From positions 1-64,000 of the forward strand of contig NZ_VKDE01000001.1 in NCBI RefSeq assembly GCF_007097485.1: DNA of 64,000 nucleotides, written 5' to 3'. Position numbers and translations under genes: made by a program. How positions within the stretch are numbered: the stretch's first letter is position 1; each line of letters starts with the position of its first letter. Shown here one piece after another: positions 9,247 to 18,042 of the stretch. The stretch comes from Carboxylicivirga sp. M1479. GTDB lineage: Bacteria > Bacteroidota > Bacteroidia > Bacteroidales > Marinilabiliaceae. Under the pieces are notes generated by a model. That model saw only the letters and a list, made by a program, of their open reading frames with translations. It was not told the DNA's origin and made no database searches.

Positions 9247-9458
9247 AGTATGTGAATTTGACTGCAGCAAATGTATTGATTAAAGATTTGAAAGAAAATA
9301 GGATGTCGCTATTCTTTTGCTGATGCATATGTTTATTGTGACATTTTTATTGCAATGCCAGCTTTGTATTGGGCGTGCTGAAATAGTATGTAAATGGGTG
9401 GCTGGAATGTGTTTTCTTGAGGCGGATATGAATTGTTTATCAGGGAAGCAAAATGAAG

Positions 9459-9500
9459 AAGCCTGCACTAATACTAGCACAGGCTTGATTATTTTTTATC
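9459..9500 (-). terminator. Hairpin downstream of ahpF
   Basis: AAGCCTG (9459-9465) pairs with CAGGCTT (9480-9486). The hairpin lies just past the ahpF stop. The T-rich tract is better on the plus side (ATTATTTTTTATC), so its use as a minus-strand terminator is uncertain. Confidence 0.45.
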
Positions 9501-9512
9501 GTTCTTACGTTT

Positions 9513-11072
9513 TTAATTCGCCAATAATTGTCCCTTTATGGTATCCTCAAAAGCCGATAATGCCGCTTTGGAGCCTTCGCCCATGGCAATAACAATTTGT
9601 TTGTAAGGCACTATTGATACATCCCCAGCCGCATATATTCCTGCATGATTGGTACGGCAATGAGCATCAATTTCTATTTCTCCAATGCGATTGGTTTCAA
9701 CTACTTCGGTAAAAACCTTGCTATTAGCTTGTAGTCCTATCTGTACGAATACACCATCTACATTCAATTGTATTTCTTCTTCAGATACACGGTCTTTGTA
9801 TGCTAAACCGTTTACTTTTTTACCGTCGCCAATAACGCTCATTGTTTGTGCATTGGTAATAATGTTAACATTGCCCTTCTCAGCCAGTTTGTCTTGTAAT
9901 ACCTGATCTCCTTTAAGCGTATCCATAAACTCAAGTACCGTAACTTCCGCAGCAATGGATGATAGATCAATCGCTGCTTCTAAACCCGAGTTTCCACCAC
10001 CTACAACCACTACTTTTTTATCTTTATAGAACGGACCATCGCAGTGGGTGCAGAATGCTACTCCCGAGCCAATGTATTCGGTTTCTCCTGGTACACCCAG
10101 TTTACGCCAGCTGGCACCTGTGGCAATAATTAATGCTGGTGTTACTAGTGTTTCTCCCAAAGAAGTACTCACGTGTTTATGGCCATCTAGTACTTCCGTT
10201 TTTTCTACTAGTCGGTTTTCCAATATATCTATTGGGTAATCGTTTAGGTGTTTCATAAGGTTGGCCGAAAGTTCAGCTCCAGTTGTTTGAGGTACTGAAA
10301 TCATGTTTTCAATCGACACTGTTTCTGTTACTTGACCACCTATTTTCTCGGCAACAATGGCTGTGGAAAATCCTTTTCGAGCTGAATAAACAGCAGCTGA
10401 TACACCAGCGGGTCCTCCACCAACTACCACCACATCGTATTCCTTTTTTATGGATGTGAGAGCTTTGGTATCTGTGCCCAACAATGTTTCCAGCTTACTC
10501 AATAATTCGCCCATTGATGATCTTCCAATATGTAAAACCTCGCCGTTGGCCATTACGGTTGGCACTGCTTGTATGTTTAGTTGATCTACCTCTTGCTGAT
10601 TTATAGCTCCATCAATAATTTCGTGAGTGATGTTGGGATTTAAAAAGGCCATAATATTTAAAGCCTGCACCACATCGGGGCAGTTGGTACAGCTTAATGA
10701 GATGTAACTTTTAATTTCTACCTTTTGCTCAATGTTTTTAATTCTGGCACTAAAAATTTCATCGGGTAAGTTTTTTCCAATACCATCAAGGTTAAGTACG
10801 GCTAATAAAAGAGTTGTAAACTCATGACCAGTGGGAACTGCTTTAAATGTAACGCCGCTGTCTTGTCCGTTTTTTAAGATGGTAAATGATAAAGCATCGC
10901 CTTCTTCTGATTGTGTATCAACCTTGTTAGAACAGGCAGCAACATCCTTAAGTAGGCTTGTTAATTCGTTTTTATTGGGATGTTTATCGGCAACCTTTAT
11001 TTGAAATGTGTAATTGCTTTTAAGGGCTGAAAAAACATTGTTTACCTGGTCTTTTATTGCTTGTTCTAACAT
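9513..11072 (-). CDS. ahpF: Alkyl hydroperoxide reductase subunit F
   Basis: 519 aa, the usual AhpF length. It is a flavoprotein disulfide reductase that passes electrons from NADH to AhpC. The N-terminal double thioredoxin-fold domain carries the redox pair C128/C131 (CTNCPD). The FAD-binding motif GGGPAG is at 218-223, the thioredoxin-reductase-type redox pair C341/C344 is in CTHCDGP, and the NADH-binding GGGNSG is at 358-363. The C-terminal block YAAGDVS positions FAD. It lies 125 nt downstream of ahpC on the same strand, with a hairpin between them that may set the expression ratio. Confidence 0.97.
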   Translation of the reverse strand: MLEQAIKDQVNNVFSALKSNYTFQIKVADKHPNKNELTSLLKDVAACSNKVDTQSEEGDALSFTILKNGQDSGVTFKAVPTGHEFTTLLLAVLNLDGIGKNLPDEIFSARIKNIEQKVEIKSYISLSCTNCPDVVQALNIMAFLNPNITHEIIDGAINQQEVDQLNIQAVPTVMANGEVLHIGRSSMGELLSKLETLLGTDTKALTSIKKEYDVVVVGGGPAGVSAAVYSARKGFSTAIVAEKIGGQVTETVSIENMISVPQTTGAELSANLMKHLNDYPIDILENRLVEKTEVLDGHKHVSTSLGETLVTPALIIATGASWRKLGVPGETEYIGSGVAFCTHCDGPFYKDKKVVVVGGGNSGLEAAIDLSSIAAEVTVLEFMDTLKGDQVLQDKLAEKGNVNIITNAQTMSVIGDGKKVNGLAYKDRVSEEEIQLNVDGVFVQIGLQANSKVFTEVVETNRIGEIEIDAHCRTNHAGIYAAGDVSIVPYKQIVIAMGEGSKAALSAFEDTIKGQLLAN

Positions 11073-11139
11073 GTCTGTGAGTTTTTAAGAGTTATTGTCG
11101 AAGAAAGGAATGAAGTGATGATTGCGAGGCGAGATGAAT

Positions 11140-11187
11140 AAAGAGATGTGGATTGTCTTTTTACAATTTGTCCCACACCTCTTTTTT
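11140..11187 (-). terminator. Intercistronic hairpin between ahpC and ahpF
   Basis: On the minus strand AAAGAGGUGUGG pairs with CCACAUCUCUUU (one G-U), and a second inner stem forms from UUGU/ACAA. There is no long U tract after the stem, so it may be a partial terminator or an mRNA-stabilising structure for ahpC rather than a full stop. Confidence 0.5.
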
Positions 11188-11197
11188 AAAGCTTTAA

Positions 11198-11761
11198 TTA
11201 AATTTTACCTACCAGGTCAATGTTTGGTTTTAAGGTTTCGTTACCTTCTTTCCACTTAGCAGGACAGACTTCCGATGGGTTGTTGGCTACAAATTGTAAA
11301 GCTTTTAGCTTACGTAATAATTCATCAGCATTGCGACCTACATTTCCTGCAACTACTTCGTAAGAAACTATTTCGCCTTCAGGATTAACAATGAAAGTTC
11401 CTCGTTCGGCCAAGCCTACTTCTTCAATCATTACCTCAAAGCCACGGGATAACACACCAGTTGGATCGGCCAACATTGGGTATTGAATTTTTTTAATGGT
11501 ATCAGAAGTATCGTGCCATGCTTTGTGTACAAAGTGAGTGTCTGTTGAAACAGAATAAATTTCAGCACCAGTTGCTTTAAACTCATCATAGCTGTTGGCT
11601 AGGTCTTCCAACTCTGTTGGGCAAACAAATGTAAAGTCAGCAGGATAAAAGAAAAATACCGACCACTTGCCTAATACATCCTCTTTCGTTACTGCTTTAA
11701 AATCATCATTTACATATGCTTGTACATTAAAATCTACAATCTGTTTTCCAATTTGTGACAT
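11198..11761 (-). CDS. ahpC: Alkyl hydroperoxide reductase subunit C (peroxiredoxin)
   Basis: 187 aa, typical 2-Cys AhpC peroxiredoxin. It reduces H2O2, organic peroxides and peroxynitrite in the cytoplasm. The peroxidatic C47 is in FTFVCPTE, with the Pro-x-x-x-Thr/Ser-x-x-Cys context (YPADFTFVC), and the resolving C166 is in EVCPAKW. It is regenerated by AhpF, encoded next on the same strand. The ATG start fits the family N terminus. Upstream there is a well-formed Bacteroidota promoter and a near-perfect OxyR operator, so induction by peroxide is expected. Confidence 0.97.
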   Translation of the reverse strand: MSQIGKQIVDFNVQAYVNDDFKAVTKEDVLGKWSVFFFYPADFTFVCPTELEDLANSYDEFKATGAEIYSVSTDTHFVHKAWHDTSDTIKKIQYPMLADPTGVLSRGFEVMIEEVGLAERGTFIVNPEGEIVSYEVVAGNVGRNADELLRKLKALQFVANNPSEVCPAKWKEGNETLKPNIDLVGKI

Positions 11762-11810
11762 AGTTATAATTTTTAATTGTTTATAGTTCTCTTGTTTGTT
11801 TTTACAGAAG

Positions 11811-11843
11811 CAAAACTAGTTCTTCATTTGATATCAATCAAAT
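11811..11843 (-). promoter_or_regulatory. ahpC promoter
   Basis: On the minus strand TTTG (complement of 11840-11843) and TAGTTTTG (complement of 11811-11818) are separated by 21 nt, fitting the Bacteroidota -33/-7 consensus. The -7 box is about 50 nt upstream of the ahpC ATG. Confidence 0.75.
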
Positions 11844-11879
11844 AGATAGTAGTTATTCATTAGATAGATAATATCTATA
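11843..11879. promoter_or_regulatory. Putative OxyR operator of ahpCF
   Basis: Two 15-mers, ATAGATAGTAGTTAT (11843-11857) and ATAGATAATATCTAT (11865-11879), are separated by exactly 7 nt. The published full OxyR site is two ATAGnTnnnAnCTAT motifs with a 7-nt spacer. The second copy fits at every fixed base and the first misses one (TTAT for CTAT). The site abuts the ahpC -33 box on its upstream side, the position expected for activation. No oxyR gene is in the window. Confidence 0.8.
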
Positions 11880-12196
11880 ACTACAGTTAATCAGCATCAT
11901 ATGAACTTAAAGCGTTGATGCTTGCGATGAAAAAAAGTGGAATTACTGTAATTTAAGCTTGATGTTTGTAAATCGATCGCTATACCTTTTTATGTGAAGT
12001 GGTGTTTGTGATTAGTCTTTTAGCAGGTGCTACTTTTATTATGCCTTTTAAAAGCAATAGCTGACATATCTCTGCTTAATACACCTCATTTTTACTTATC
12101 TTTAATCCCTTTGAAACTGAATCGTCAGTTATATCATAGAGAATGAGCTTCATAAGAAGCAGAGAAAGAAAAATACGCTAACCGACATATGGAAAT

Positions 12197-13708
12197 ATGC
12201 CTATAATCAGTTCAATCATATCATTAGTTAATACCCGACGTCTTTCACAAATAGATCACTTTAAGCTAAATCCAGAAGATGTTCAGAAAGAGCAGTTCCG
12301 AAGTTTACTTGAAGCTGCTAAAAATACGACGTTTGGAAAGGAGTTTGAATTTAAGAGTATTAGCGATTATAAAACCTTTGCAGAACGGGTACCAGTATGT
12401 GATTACGAAGGTGTTCGTCCGTATGTAGAGCGCTTAAGAAAAGGAGAAAGCAATTTATTGTGGCCAGGTGATATAAAGTGGTTTGCAAAAAGCTCGGGCA
12501 CCACTTCAACAAAAAGTAAGTTCATTCCCGTTACTAAAGAAACGCTTGAAGATTGTCATTTTAGAGGTGGAAAGGATGTGTTGGCTTTGTATCTTCAGAA
12601 TAACCCCGATTCTGAAATGTTTAGTGGTAAGTGCCTTACCCTAGGAGGGAGTCATCAAATTAATAATTTTAGTAACGACAGTTATTACGGTGATTTATCG
12701 GCGATTTTAATTGAAAATTTACCCTTTTGGACGCATTTTGCCCGTACGCCTGAGCAATCCATCGCTTTAATGGACGAGTGGGAAGCAAAATTAGATAAGA
12801 TTACAGAAACGACCATTAATGATAATGTGACTTCTTTAGCTGGTGTACCAAGCTGGTTTATGGTGCTTATTAAACATGTTTTGAAGCAAACTGGTAAGTC
12901 TAACTTATTGGAAATATGGCCTAACCTGGAGCTTTTTATGCATGGTGGAATTAATTTCACTCCATATCGTAAACAGTATAAGGACTTGATTCCAACCGAT
13001 AAAATGAACTATCAGGAGACCTATAATGCATCCGAAGGTTTTTTTGGTATTCAGGATGATTTGAATGATCCTGGTATGTTGCTGATGCTTGATTATGGTG
13101 TGTTTTATGAGTTTATTCCTTTGAATGAAATTGCCAATGCCCACCCCAATGCAAAAACTATTGAAAATGTTGAGTTAGGTGTGGATTATGCAATGCTTAT
13201 TACCACTAATAGCGGTTTGTGGCGTTACATGATTGGCGATACGGTTAGGTTTACCTCTCTGCGTCCGCATAAAATAATTATAACTGGTCGTACCAAGCAT
13301 TACATGAATGCTTTTGGCGAGGAGCTAATGATTGAAAATGCCGAACGCGCCTTGGAGAAAGCTTGTGCCGAAACACACGCCGTGATTAAGGAATATACGG
13401 CTGCCCCAGTTTTTATGGATGAGGAAACGAAAGGAGCTCATCAATGGTTAGTTGAGTTTGATGAGATGCCTGATTGTATGAACAAGTTTACCGAGTTATT
13501 GGATGTGACTTTACAAGAGGTAAACAGTGATTACGAAGCCAAGCGCTACAAGGGAATCACATTGGATGGGCCCGATGTGGTGGTGGCTCGTCATCATTTA
13601 TTTATGGATTGGTTAAAGAGTAAGAATAAGTTAGGCGGTCAAAATAAAATTCCCCGCTTAGCGAATAACCGCGAGTACATCGATGAATTATTAAAGCTTA
13701 ATCACTAG
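12197..13708 (+). CDS. GH3 auxin-responsive promoter family protein (acyl-adenylate-forming)
   Basis: 503 aa. GH3 proteins are adenylating enzymes of the ANL superfamily; the plant members conjugate amino acids to acyl hormones, while the bacterial members have no settled substrate. The phosphate-binding loop SSGTTSTKSK starts at residue 99, YNASEGFFG near 278 is the A5-like nucleotide motif, and YMIGDTVRF and ITGRTKHYMNAFGEE match the hinge and C-terminal subdomain. It is followed 12 nt later by a deoxynucleoside kinase gene, so the two are probably co-transcribed. The ATG start is adequate; a weak -7 box lies upstream. Confidence 0.85.
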   Translation: MPIISSIISLVNTRRLSQIDHFKLNPEDVQKEQFRSLLEAAKNTTFGKEFEFKSISDYKTFAERVPVCDYEGVRPYVERLRKGESNLLWPGDIKWFAKSSGTTSTKSKFIPVTKETLEDCHFRGGKDVLALYLQNNPDSEMFSGKCLTLGGSHQINNFSNDSYYGDLSAILIENLPFWTHFARTPEQSIALMDEWEAKLDKITETTINDNVTSLAGVPSWFMVLIKHVLKQTGKSNLLEIWPNLELFMHGGINFTPYRKQYKDLIPTDKMNYQETYNASEGFFGIQDDLNDPGMLLMLDYGVFYEFIPLNEIANAHPNAKTIENVELGVDYAMLITTNSGLWRYMIGDTVRFTSLRPHKIIITGRTKHYMNAFGEELMIENAERALEKACAETHAVIKEYTAAPVFMDEETKGAHQWLVEFDEMPDCMNKFTELLDVTLQEVNSDYEAKRYKGITLDGPDVVVARHHLFMDWLKSKNKLGGQNKIPRLANNREYIDELLKLNH

Positions 13709-13720
13709 AAAGAAATAACT

Positions 13721-14335
13721 ATGCATATTGCTGTTGCAGGAAATATAGGTTCAGGAAAAACATCATTAACCGAATTGTTGGCACATCATTTTGGTTGGAA
13801 AGCTCACTTTGAGGATGTGGAAGATAACCCTTACCTGGCCGATTTTTATGAAGACATGACCCGTTGGGCGTTTAACTTGCAGGTATACTTCTTAAAAAGT
13901 CGTTTTTCATCGGTGCAGGCTATCCGAAAAGCTGGTAATACAGTTATTCAAGATCGAACCATTTACGAAGATGCCTATATTTTTGCACCCAACTTATTTG
14001 ATATGGGTTTGATGAGTCGTCGTGACTTTGATAACTACGAATCCTTGTTTGAAGTGATGAGTGAAATGGTGCAACCGCCTGATTTAATGATTTACCTACG
14101 TGCTTCAATACCTACTCTGGTGGAACAAATTCAAATGCGAGGGCGTGAATACGAAAATAATATACGACTTGATTACCTAAAGCGCTTGAATGAGCGTTAC
14201 GAGGCCTGGATTGATAAATATACCAATGGCAAGCTATTGATTATTGATGCCAATAAAATTGATTTTATCAAGAACAAGAGCGATCTGAGTATGATAATCG
14301 ACAAGGTTAATGCCGAGTTGAACGGGTTGTTCTAA
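13721..14335 (+). CDS. Deoxynucleoside kinase
   Basis: 204 aa. P-loop GNIGSGKTS at residues 7-15, a FEDVEDNPYLADFYED segment with the substrate-binding Glu, DRTIYEDA near 78 with the DR(S/T) motif that binds the deoxynucleoside, and a lid-type RGREYE segment near 145. Members of this family phosphorylate deoxyadenosine, deoxyguanosine or related nucleosides for salvage; the specificity cannot be read from sequence alone. It lies 12 nt after the GH3-family gene. Confidence 0.9.
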   Translation: MHIAVAGNIGSGKTSLTELLAHHFGWKAHFEDVEDNPYLADFYEDMTRWAFNLQVYFLKSRFSSVQAIRKAGNTVIQDRTIYEDAYIFAPNLFDMGLMSRRDFDNYESLFEVMSEMVQPPDLMIYLRASIPTLVEQIQMRGREYENNIRLDYLKRLNERYEAWIDKYTNGKLLIIDANKIDFIKNKSDLSMIIDKVNAELNGLF

Positions 14336-14371
14336 AATATCGTCAGTCACTATAATCTAAAGAAGTAGAAT

Positions 14372-15019
14372 TTACAGGCCAAATAACAAACCTATATTAA
14401 GGCTTATTTGGTTTTGCTTTTCATGGGGGTTTTCTGTGTAGTCGGGTATGGCATCAGGATAATAAATGGCCTCCATGTGTGCAATTAAATCCATCTGTGC
14501 ATGCAAGTCTAAAAATACTTTTCGGGATAGTTCCACTAAAAAACCGAGCTGAGGGGCTACGCCAGGCCGCCATTTTTTTGCTGTATAAGCCACCGATTGA
14601 TTTAAGTTGCTATTTGAGGCAAAATCAATGGTATTAATTAAGTAGTAAGCTCCAAAGGATAAGCCAATGTATGGGCGAAACTCATCGTGGCTAAAATAGT
14701 AGGCACCATTTAATAGTAGTCGAATTGATTGGTAATTGGCACTCACATCGCCATAGTTATCAACATCCCATAAATCACTTCCATTTTGATACTGATAGCC
14801 TGTTTCAAAACCTAGGGTAAGTCGTCTGTTATAGAACCATTTTCCAATAATTGCACCCTGCCAGCCATTTTTCGATACATCATTAAAGCCTAGTTCATCA
14901 GATGAGCGACCCACATTAGTTGCAAAAGAATATCCCAACTTACCACCCAGAAAGTAGTCTTGTGCATTAAGGTTATGGACGAGTACAAAAGCTAAAAAAG
15001 TTGTGATGATGTATTTCAT
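14372..15019 (-). CDS. Outer membrane beta-barrel protein (porin family-like)
   Basis: 215 aa with a signal peptide (residues 1-19, ending LNAQ). The mature part is a series of alternating amphipathic strands rich in Tyr, Phe and Gly (for example LGGKLGYSFA, RLTLGFETGYQYQ, RPYIGLSFGAYY), ending in LNIGLLFGL, as expected for an 8-stranded OmpW/OmpA-like barrel. No ligand or partner can be named. It is monocistronic and converges on the deoxynucleoside kinase gene with a 36-nt gap. Confidence 0.75.
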   Translation of the reverse strand: MKYIITTFLAFVLVHNLNAQDYFLGGKLGYSFATNVGRSSDELGFNDVSKNGWQGAIIGKWFYNRRLTLGFETGYQYQNGSDLWDVDNYGDVSANYQSIRLLLNGAYYFSHDEFRPYIGLSFGAYYLINTIDFASNSNLNQSVAYTAKKWRPGVAPQLGFLVELSRKVFLDLHAQMDLIAHMEAIYYPDAIPDYTENPHEKQNQISLNIGLLFGL

Positions 15020-15257
15020 ATTAAGCTGGCTTTCTTATTCAAATAATAAACAAATGTAATACTTATACAGAAAAGTTGATGAATATCTAAATTGAAAGCA
15101 CTAGCCGTCTGATTATACGAGATACTTATTATATATAAACATATTCAAATAGCTGAATGTATGTATAGACTGTCGAATAATATGATGTTTATCATGTATT
15201 GACACTCTTATTCTTCATTAGTGTAAGAAATAACGTAATTCGTGTAATAGATAGTGC

Positions 15258-15265
15258 TAGTTTTG
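15258..15265 (+). promoter_or_regulatory. Bacteroidota -7 box upstream of propeller protein
   Basis: TAGTTTTG matches TAnnTTTG and lies 49 nt before the ATG at 15315. No clear -33 TTTG is visible at 19-21 nt spacing. Confidence 0.5.
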
Positions 15266-15314
15266 CCCGAATAAATAGTTTTGATTCGTTTTTAATTAAT
15301 AATATCCAGACAAA

Positions 15315-17258
15315 ATGAAAAAGATTGTATTACTATTTGCACTTGTGTTAAGTGTATCTGTTTTTGCTTCTAAAAAACCAGATTGGAAACTACCAATCGA
15401 AGGAAAGCCAATTGCTATTTTCAAACACAATTTCACAGGTATTCCTATTGTTGAAACAACTAAATTTTTCTACGGAGTAAATTATGTTGAGAAAAGTATT
15501 TTATGGACAGTTGAGAAGAAAGCCGGTCAGGAAGCATTAAAAAATGCAACAGAAGTGGCAAGTATGACAGGTGTTGGAACTGATGTGATGGCCGATGCAA
15601 ATGCTGTTGGGGCTGTTGCTGGATTTCAGGAAATTCCCTTTACACCTTTCGTATCTATTCATAATAAATTTGCCGATGTTGGTACTGGTAATATTCTGAT
15701 AGGTGCAGGCGAGGATGCATATAGTGCGATTGAGAGTCATGATATTTTACCTGAATTATATAAGCTTTTAGTAAAAGTAAAAGCAGAAGATGGCTCACGT
15801 AAATTATATTGTATCGACCTAAACTCGCGTCAGGTTGAGTGGAAGCAAACTTTAGCTTTGCCTAACGGATCAAAAGATGCCATGAAAATGGTAAGTAGCG
15901 CAGCTATGGGGCAGATGATTTTCAATGCTTTTTCGCCTAAAGTAACTGCTAAAAAGGAGATCGTTTATAAAAACGAAAGTGATCTGTTTTTAATTAATTC
16001 ATCCAACGGCGAAATTATTTGGAAAAATGAATGCAAGCCAGGAACTTTCTTTTTAGATGATGCGCAAAATACATTGGTAGTGATTAACCAGGCATCGGCG
16101 GCTGGCAACTACCTTACTGCTAAGGGAGCAAGTTTTGGTAAAAGTATGTTTGCTTTAGATTTAAAAAATGGGAAAGAATTATGGAGTAAGCCAGTTAAGT
16201 TGGATTCAAAATTTGCTTTCCAAGTAAATTATGATGCCGATAATTTTGTTGTAGCCCACGAAAAAGGAATTAACATTTTTGATTTTAAAACTGGTACTGC
16301 TAAGTGGAAAAAAGATTACGAAACAAAGCGTATTCAGGAAGTAACGGTAAAAGATAAGGGTGTTGAAGTATTTTATGGTAACCGTATCATGTTGGTTGAT
16401 GTATCAACAGGTAAAAAAGCCTGGAAAAAACCAATTCAGTTCGATGATGTACCTGAAGATGAAGAGGGCTCAATGATCAAAAAAGATTATGAGAAAGGCG
16501 TTTTTATTGTAGGAACATCGTTTGCTGGTTTATTTAATAGAGAAACAGGTAAGAAAATATGGAAAATGGGTATTTCAGATAAGGCCAAAGCCGCATTTGA
16601 CGAACGTAATAATAAAGTAGCCATCTTAGATTGGAAAAAGCTTTATTTATTTGATCCGAACACCGTAGAAAAGAAGCCTGAGAAAATTAAGCTAGACATC
16701 AATAAACCTGATGAAATAATTGGATTTGAAACTTTTGAAGCTGGTTATTTTGTAACGGGGATGAACGAGTTTTTTATGCTTGATCAAAAAGGTAATCCTA
16801 TTAGTACCAACTATTTTAAACCTTTAAAAACAGACCGGTTATTAAAAGCTGCTTTAGCTACTGCAAATGTTGCTTCGGGAATTATGGCAACAGAAGTGGT
16901 TGTTTCAGACTCTGAAGGTAACGAAGTATATAGCGGTGGTTTATTTATGTCTACCGAAAATGCTAAGGCCATGGGTGATATTTCTGATGCCACCGGTGCC
17001 GCGGTTCGTAAATTAAAAGAAGCTGCCAAATTGCGTGGAGCAGCCCGTTCATCACGTGATTATGCTTTCTTCTTAAAAGGAGAAAAAATTGAATCAGGCG
17101 ATAAAATGTCGATTGTAAAAATTAGTAAAACAACAGGTAAACAAGAGGATGCCTTTGATTTTGGTGAGAACCGAAGTGTCATATTTGAGTTAGACAAAAT
17201 GACTAACAAATTATATTATTTAGATGAGAATCAAATAAATGTATTCGATTTAAATTAG
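15315..17258 (+). CDS. Exported PQQ-like beta-propeller repeat protein, function unknown
   Basis: 647 aa with a signal peptide (MKKIVLLFALVLSVSVFAS). The body has repeated propeller-blade strands of the type LFLINSSNGEIIWKN, MFALDLKNGKELWSK, INIFDFKTGTAKWKK and IMLVDVSTGKKAWKK, the Trp-docking pattern of PQQ-dependent dehydrogenases and BamB. No PQQ-binding or catalytic residues are apparent, so a binding or scaffold role is more likely than dehydrogenase activity. An Ala-rich segment at about 60-80 (ASMTGVGTDVMADANAVGAV) and another at about 555-575 do not look like blades. It is transcribed alone, with a strong terminator 20 nt downstream. Confidence 0.75.
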   Translation: MKKIVLLFALVLSVSVFASKKPDWKLPIEGKPIAIFKHNFTGIPIVETTKFFYGVNYVEKSILWTVEKKAGQEALKNATEVASMTGVGTDVMADANAVGAVAGFQEIPFTPFVSIHNKFADVGTGNILIGAGEDAYSAIESHDILPELYKLLVKVKAEDGSRKLYCIDLNSRQVEWKQTLALPNGSKDAMKMVSSAAMGQMIFNAFSPKVTAKKEIVYKNESDLFLINSSNGEIIWKNECKPGTFFLDDAQNTLVVINQASAAGNYLTAKGASFGKSMFALDLKNGKELWSKPVKLDSKFAFQVNYDADNFVVAHEKGINIFDFKTGTAKWKKDYETKRIQEVTVKDKGVEVFYGNRIMLVDVSTGKKAWKKPIQFDDVPEDEEGSMIKKDYEKGVFIVGTSFAGLFNRETGKKIWKMGISDKAKAAFDERNNKVAILDWKKLYLFDPNTVEKKPEKIKLDINKPDEIIGFETFEAGYFVTGMNEFFMLDQKGNPISTNYFKPLKTDRLLKAALATANVASGIMATEVVVSDSEGNEVYSGGLFMSTENAKAMGDISDATGAAVRKLKEAAKLRGAARSSRDYAFFLKGEKIESGDKMSIVKISKTTGKQEDAFDFGENRSVIFELDKMTNKLYYLDENQINVFDLN

Positions 17259-17279
17259 AGAATCCCATATTATAGTTTT

Positions 17280-17315
17280 AAGGCTCTAAGGTTATTCAAC
17301 CTTAGGGCCTTTTTT
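17280..17315 (+). terminator. Terminator of propeller gene
   Basis: AAGGCTCTAAGGTT pairs with AACCTTAGGGCCTT around a 4-nt ATTC loop, followed by a T run. It is a strong intrinsic terminator just after the stop codon. Confidence 0.9.
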
Positions 17316-17398
17316 AGTCTTTCCTTTCCGCACTTTTTAGCGTAAATTGCAGCACGCAAAAAAAGGACTTTTCTTAAGTTTTTAATCAAGCTGATTTT

Positions 17399-17848
17399 AT
17401 GTACTTAAAATATATTCTTACCGGCATTGCCCTTATTATTGGTGGTTTATTAGCAGTGCAGGGCAGCATCAATTCGCAATTAGGAGGAATATTAAAAAAC
17501 CCTCTTCAAGCTGCTTTTGTTAGTTTTCTCATTGGCACCTTAACCTTATTTGTACTCAATGTATTAATGCGAGCGGAGATTCCTACAAAGGAAATTGTTA
17601 GCGCCATGCCCTTGTATTTATTTATAGGAGGTATTATTGGTGCTGTTTATGTGAGTTCAGCCATTATCCTTATTCCTAAAATAGGCGTTGCCACCATGTT
17701 AGGTGCTTCCATTGGTGGCCAAATGATTGTTGCATCCATAATTGATCATTACGGGTTCTTCAATATTAATGTACATGCCATCTCACCAGGGCGAATTATC
17801 GGAATTATCCTCTTAATTATAGGGGTATTTTTGATACAGCGCTTCTAG
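17399..17848 (+). CDS. DMT family transporter (YdcZ/DUF606)
   Basis: 149 aa, about five hydrophobic helices. The YdcZ-type half-transporter signature is present: an N-terminal GGLLAVQGSINSQLG, then LQAAFVSFLIGTLTLF, then FIGGIIGAVYVSSAI and a mid-helix LGASIGGQMIVASIIDHYG. Family members of this length probably work as dimers in the inner membrane; the substrate is unknown. It is a single gene with no partner. Confidence 0.82.
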   Translation: MYLKYILTGIALIIGGLLAVQGSINSQLGGILKNPLQAAFVSFLIGTLTLFVLNVLMRAEIPTKEIVSAMPLYLFIGGIIGAVYVSSAIILIPKIGVATMLGASIGGQMIVASIIDHYGFFNINVHAISPGRIIGIILLIIGVFLIQRF

Positions 17849-18006
17849 AATTAAAGAATTTTAGCTTTAATAACTAACTGATTAAGTATAAGTTGGGGCA
17901 TGTTGTTGCATTGATGTATGAAGAAACTTGCATATGTAATTGATTATCATGCTTTATAACACTATTAAAAACAGTTAAAATATCTATTTAATATCAACAA
18001 AAGGTT

Positions 18007-18014
18007 TATTTTTG
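18007..18014 (+). promoter_or_regulatory. Bacteroidota -7 box upstream of mutA
   Basis: TATTTTTG matches TAnnTTTG and lies 28 nt before the mutA ATG at 18043. It probably drives mutA, the small inserted gene and mutB. Confidence 0.55.
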
Positions 18015-18042
18015 CGCCTTGGAAAAAACAAACAGTTACATT

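Larger units (their letters stand above)
11762..12196. other. 435-nt divergent intergenic region
   Basis: The ahpC-proximal half holds the ahpC promoter and OxyR site listed separately. The remainder up to the GH3 gene is AT-rich with no ORF. A weak -7-like box (TATCTTTA, one mismatch) at 12097-12104 lies 93 nt before the GH3 start and could serve it. Confidence 0.6.

Noticed and set aside
9317..9592. 91-codon plus-strand frame past the mutarotase gene
   Set aside because: It overlaps the 3' end of ahpF antisense and runs through the hairpin at 9459. No domain, and codon pattern is poor.
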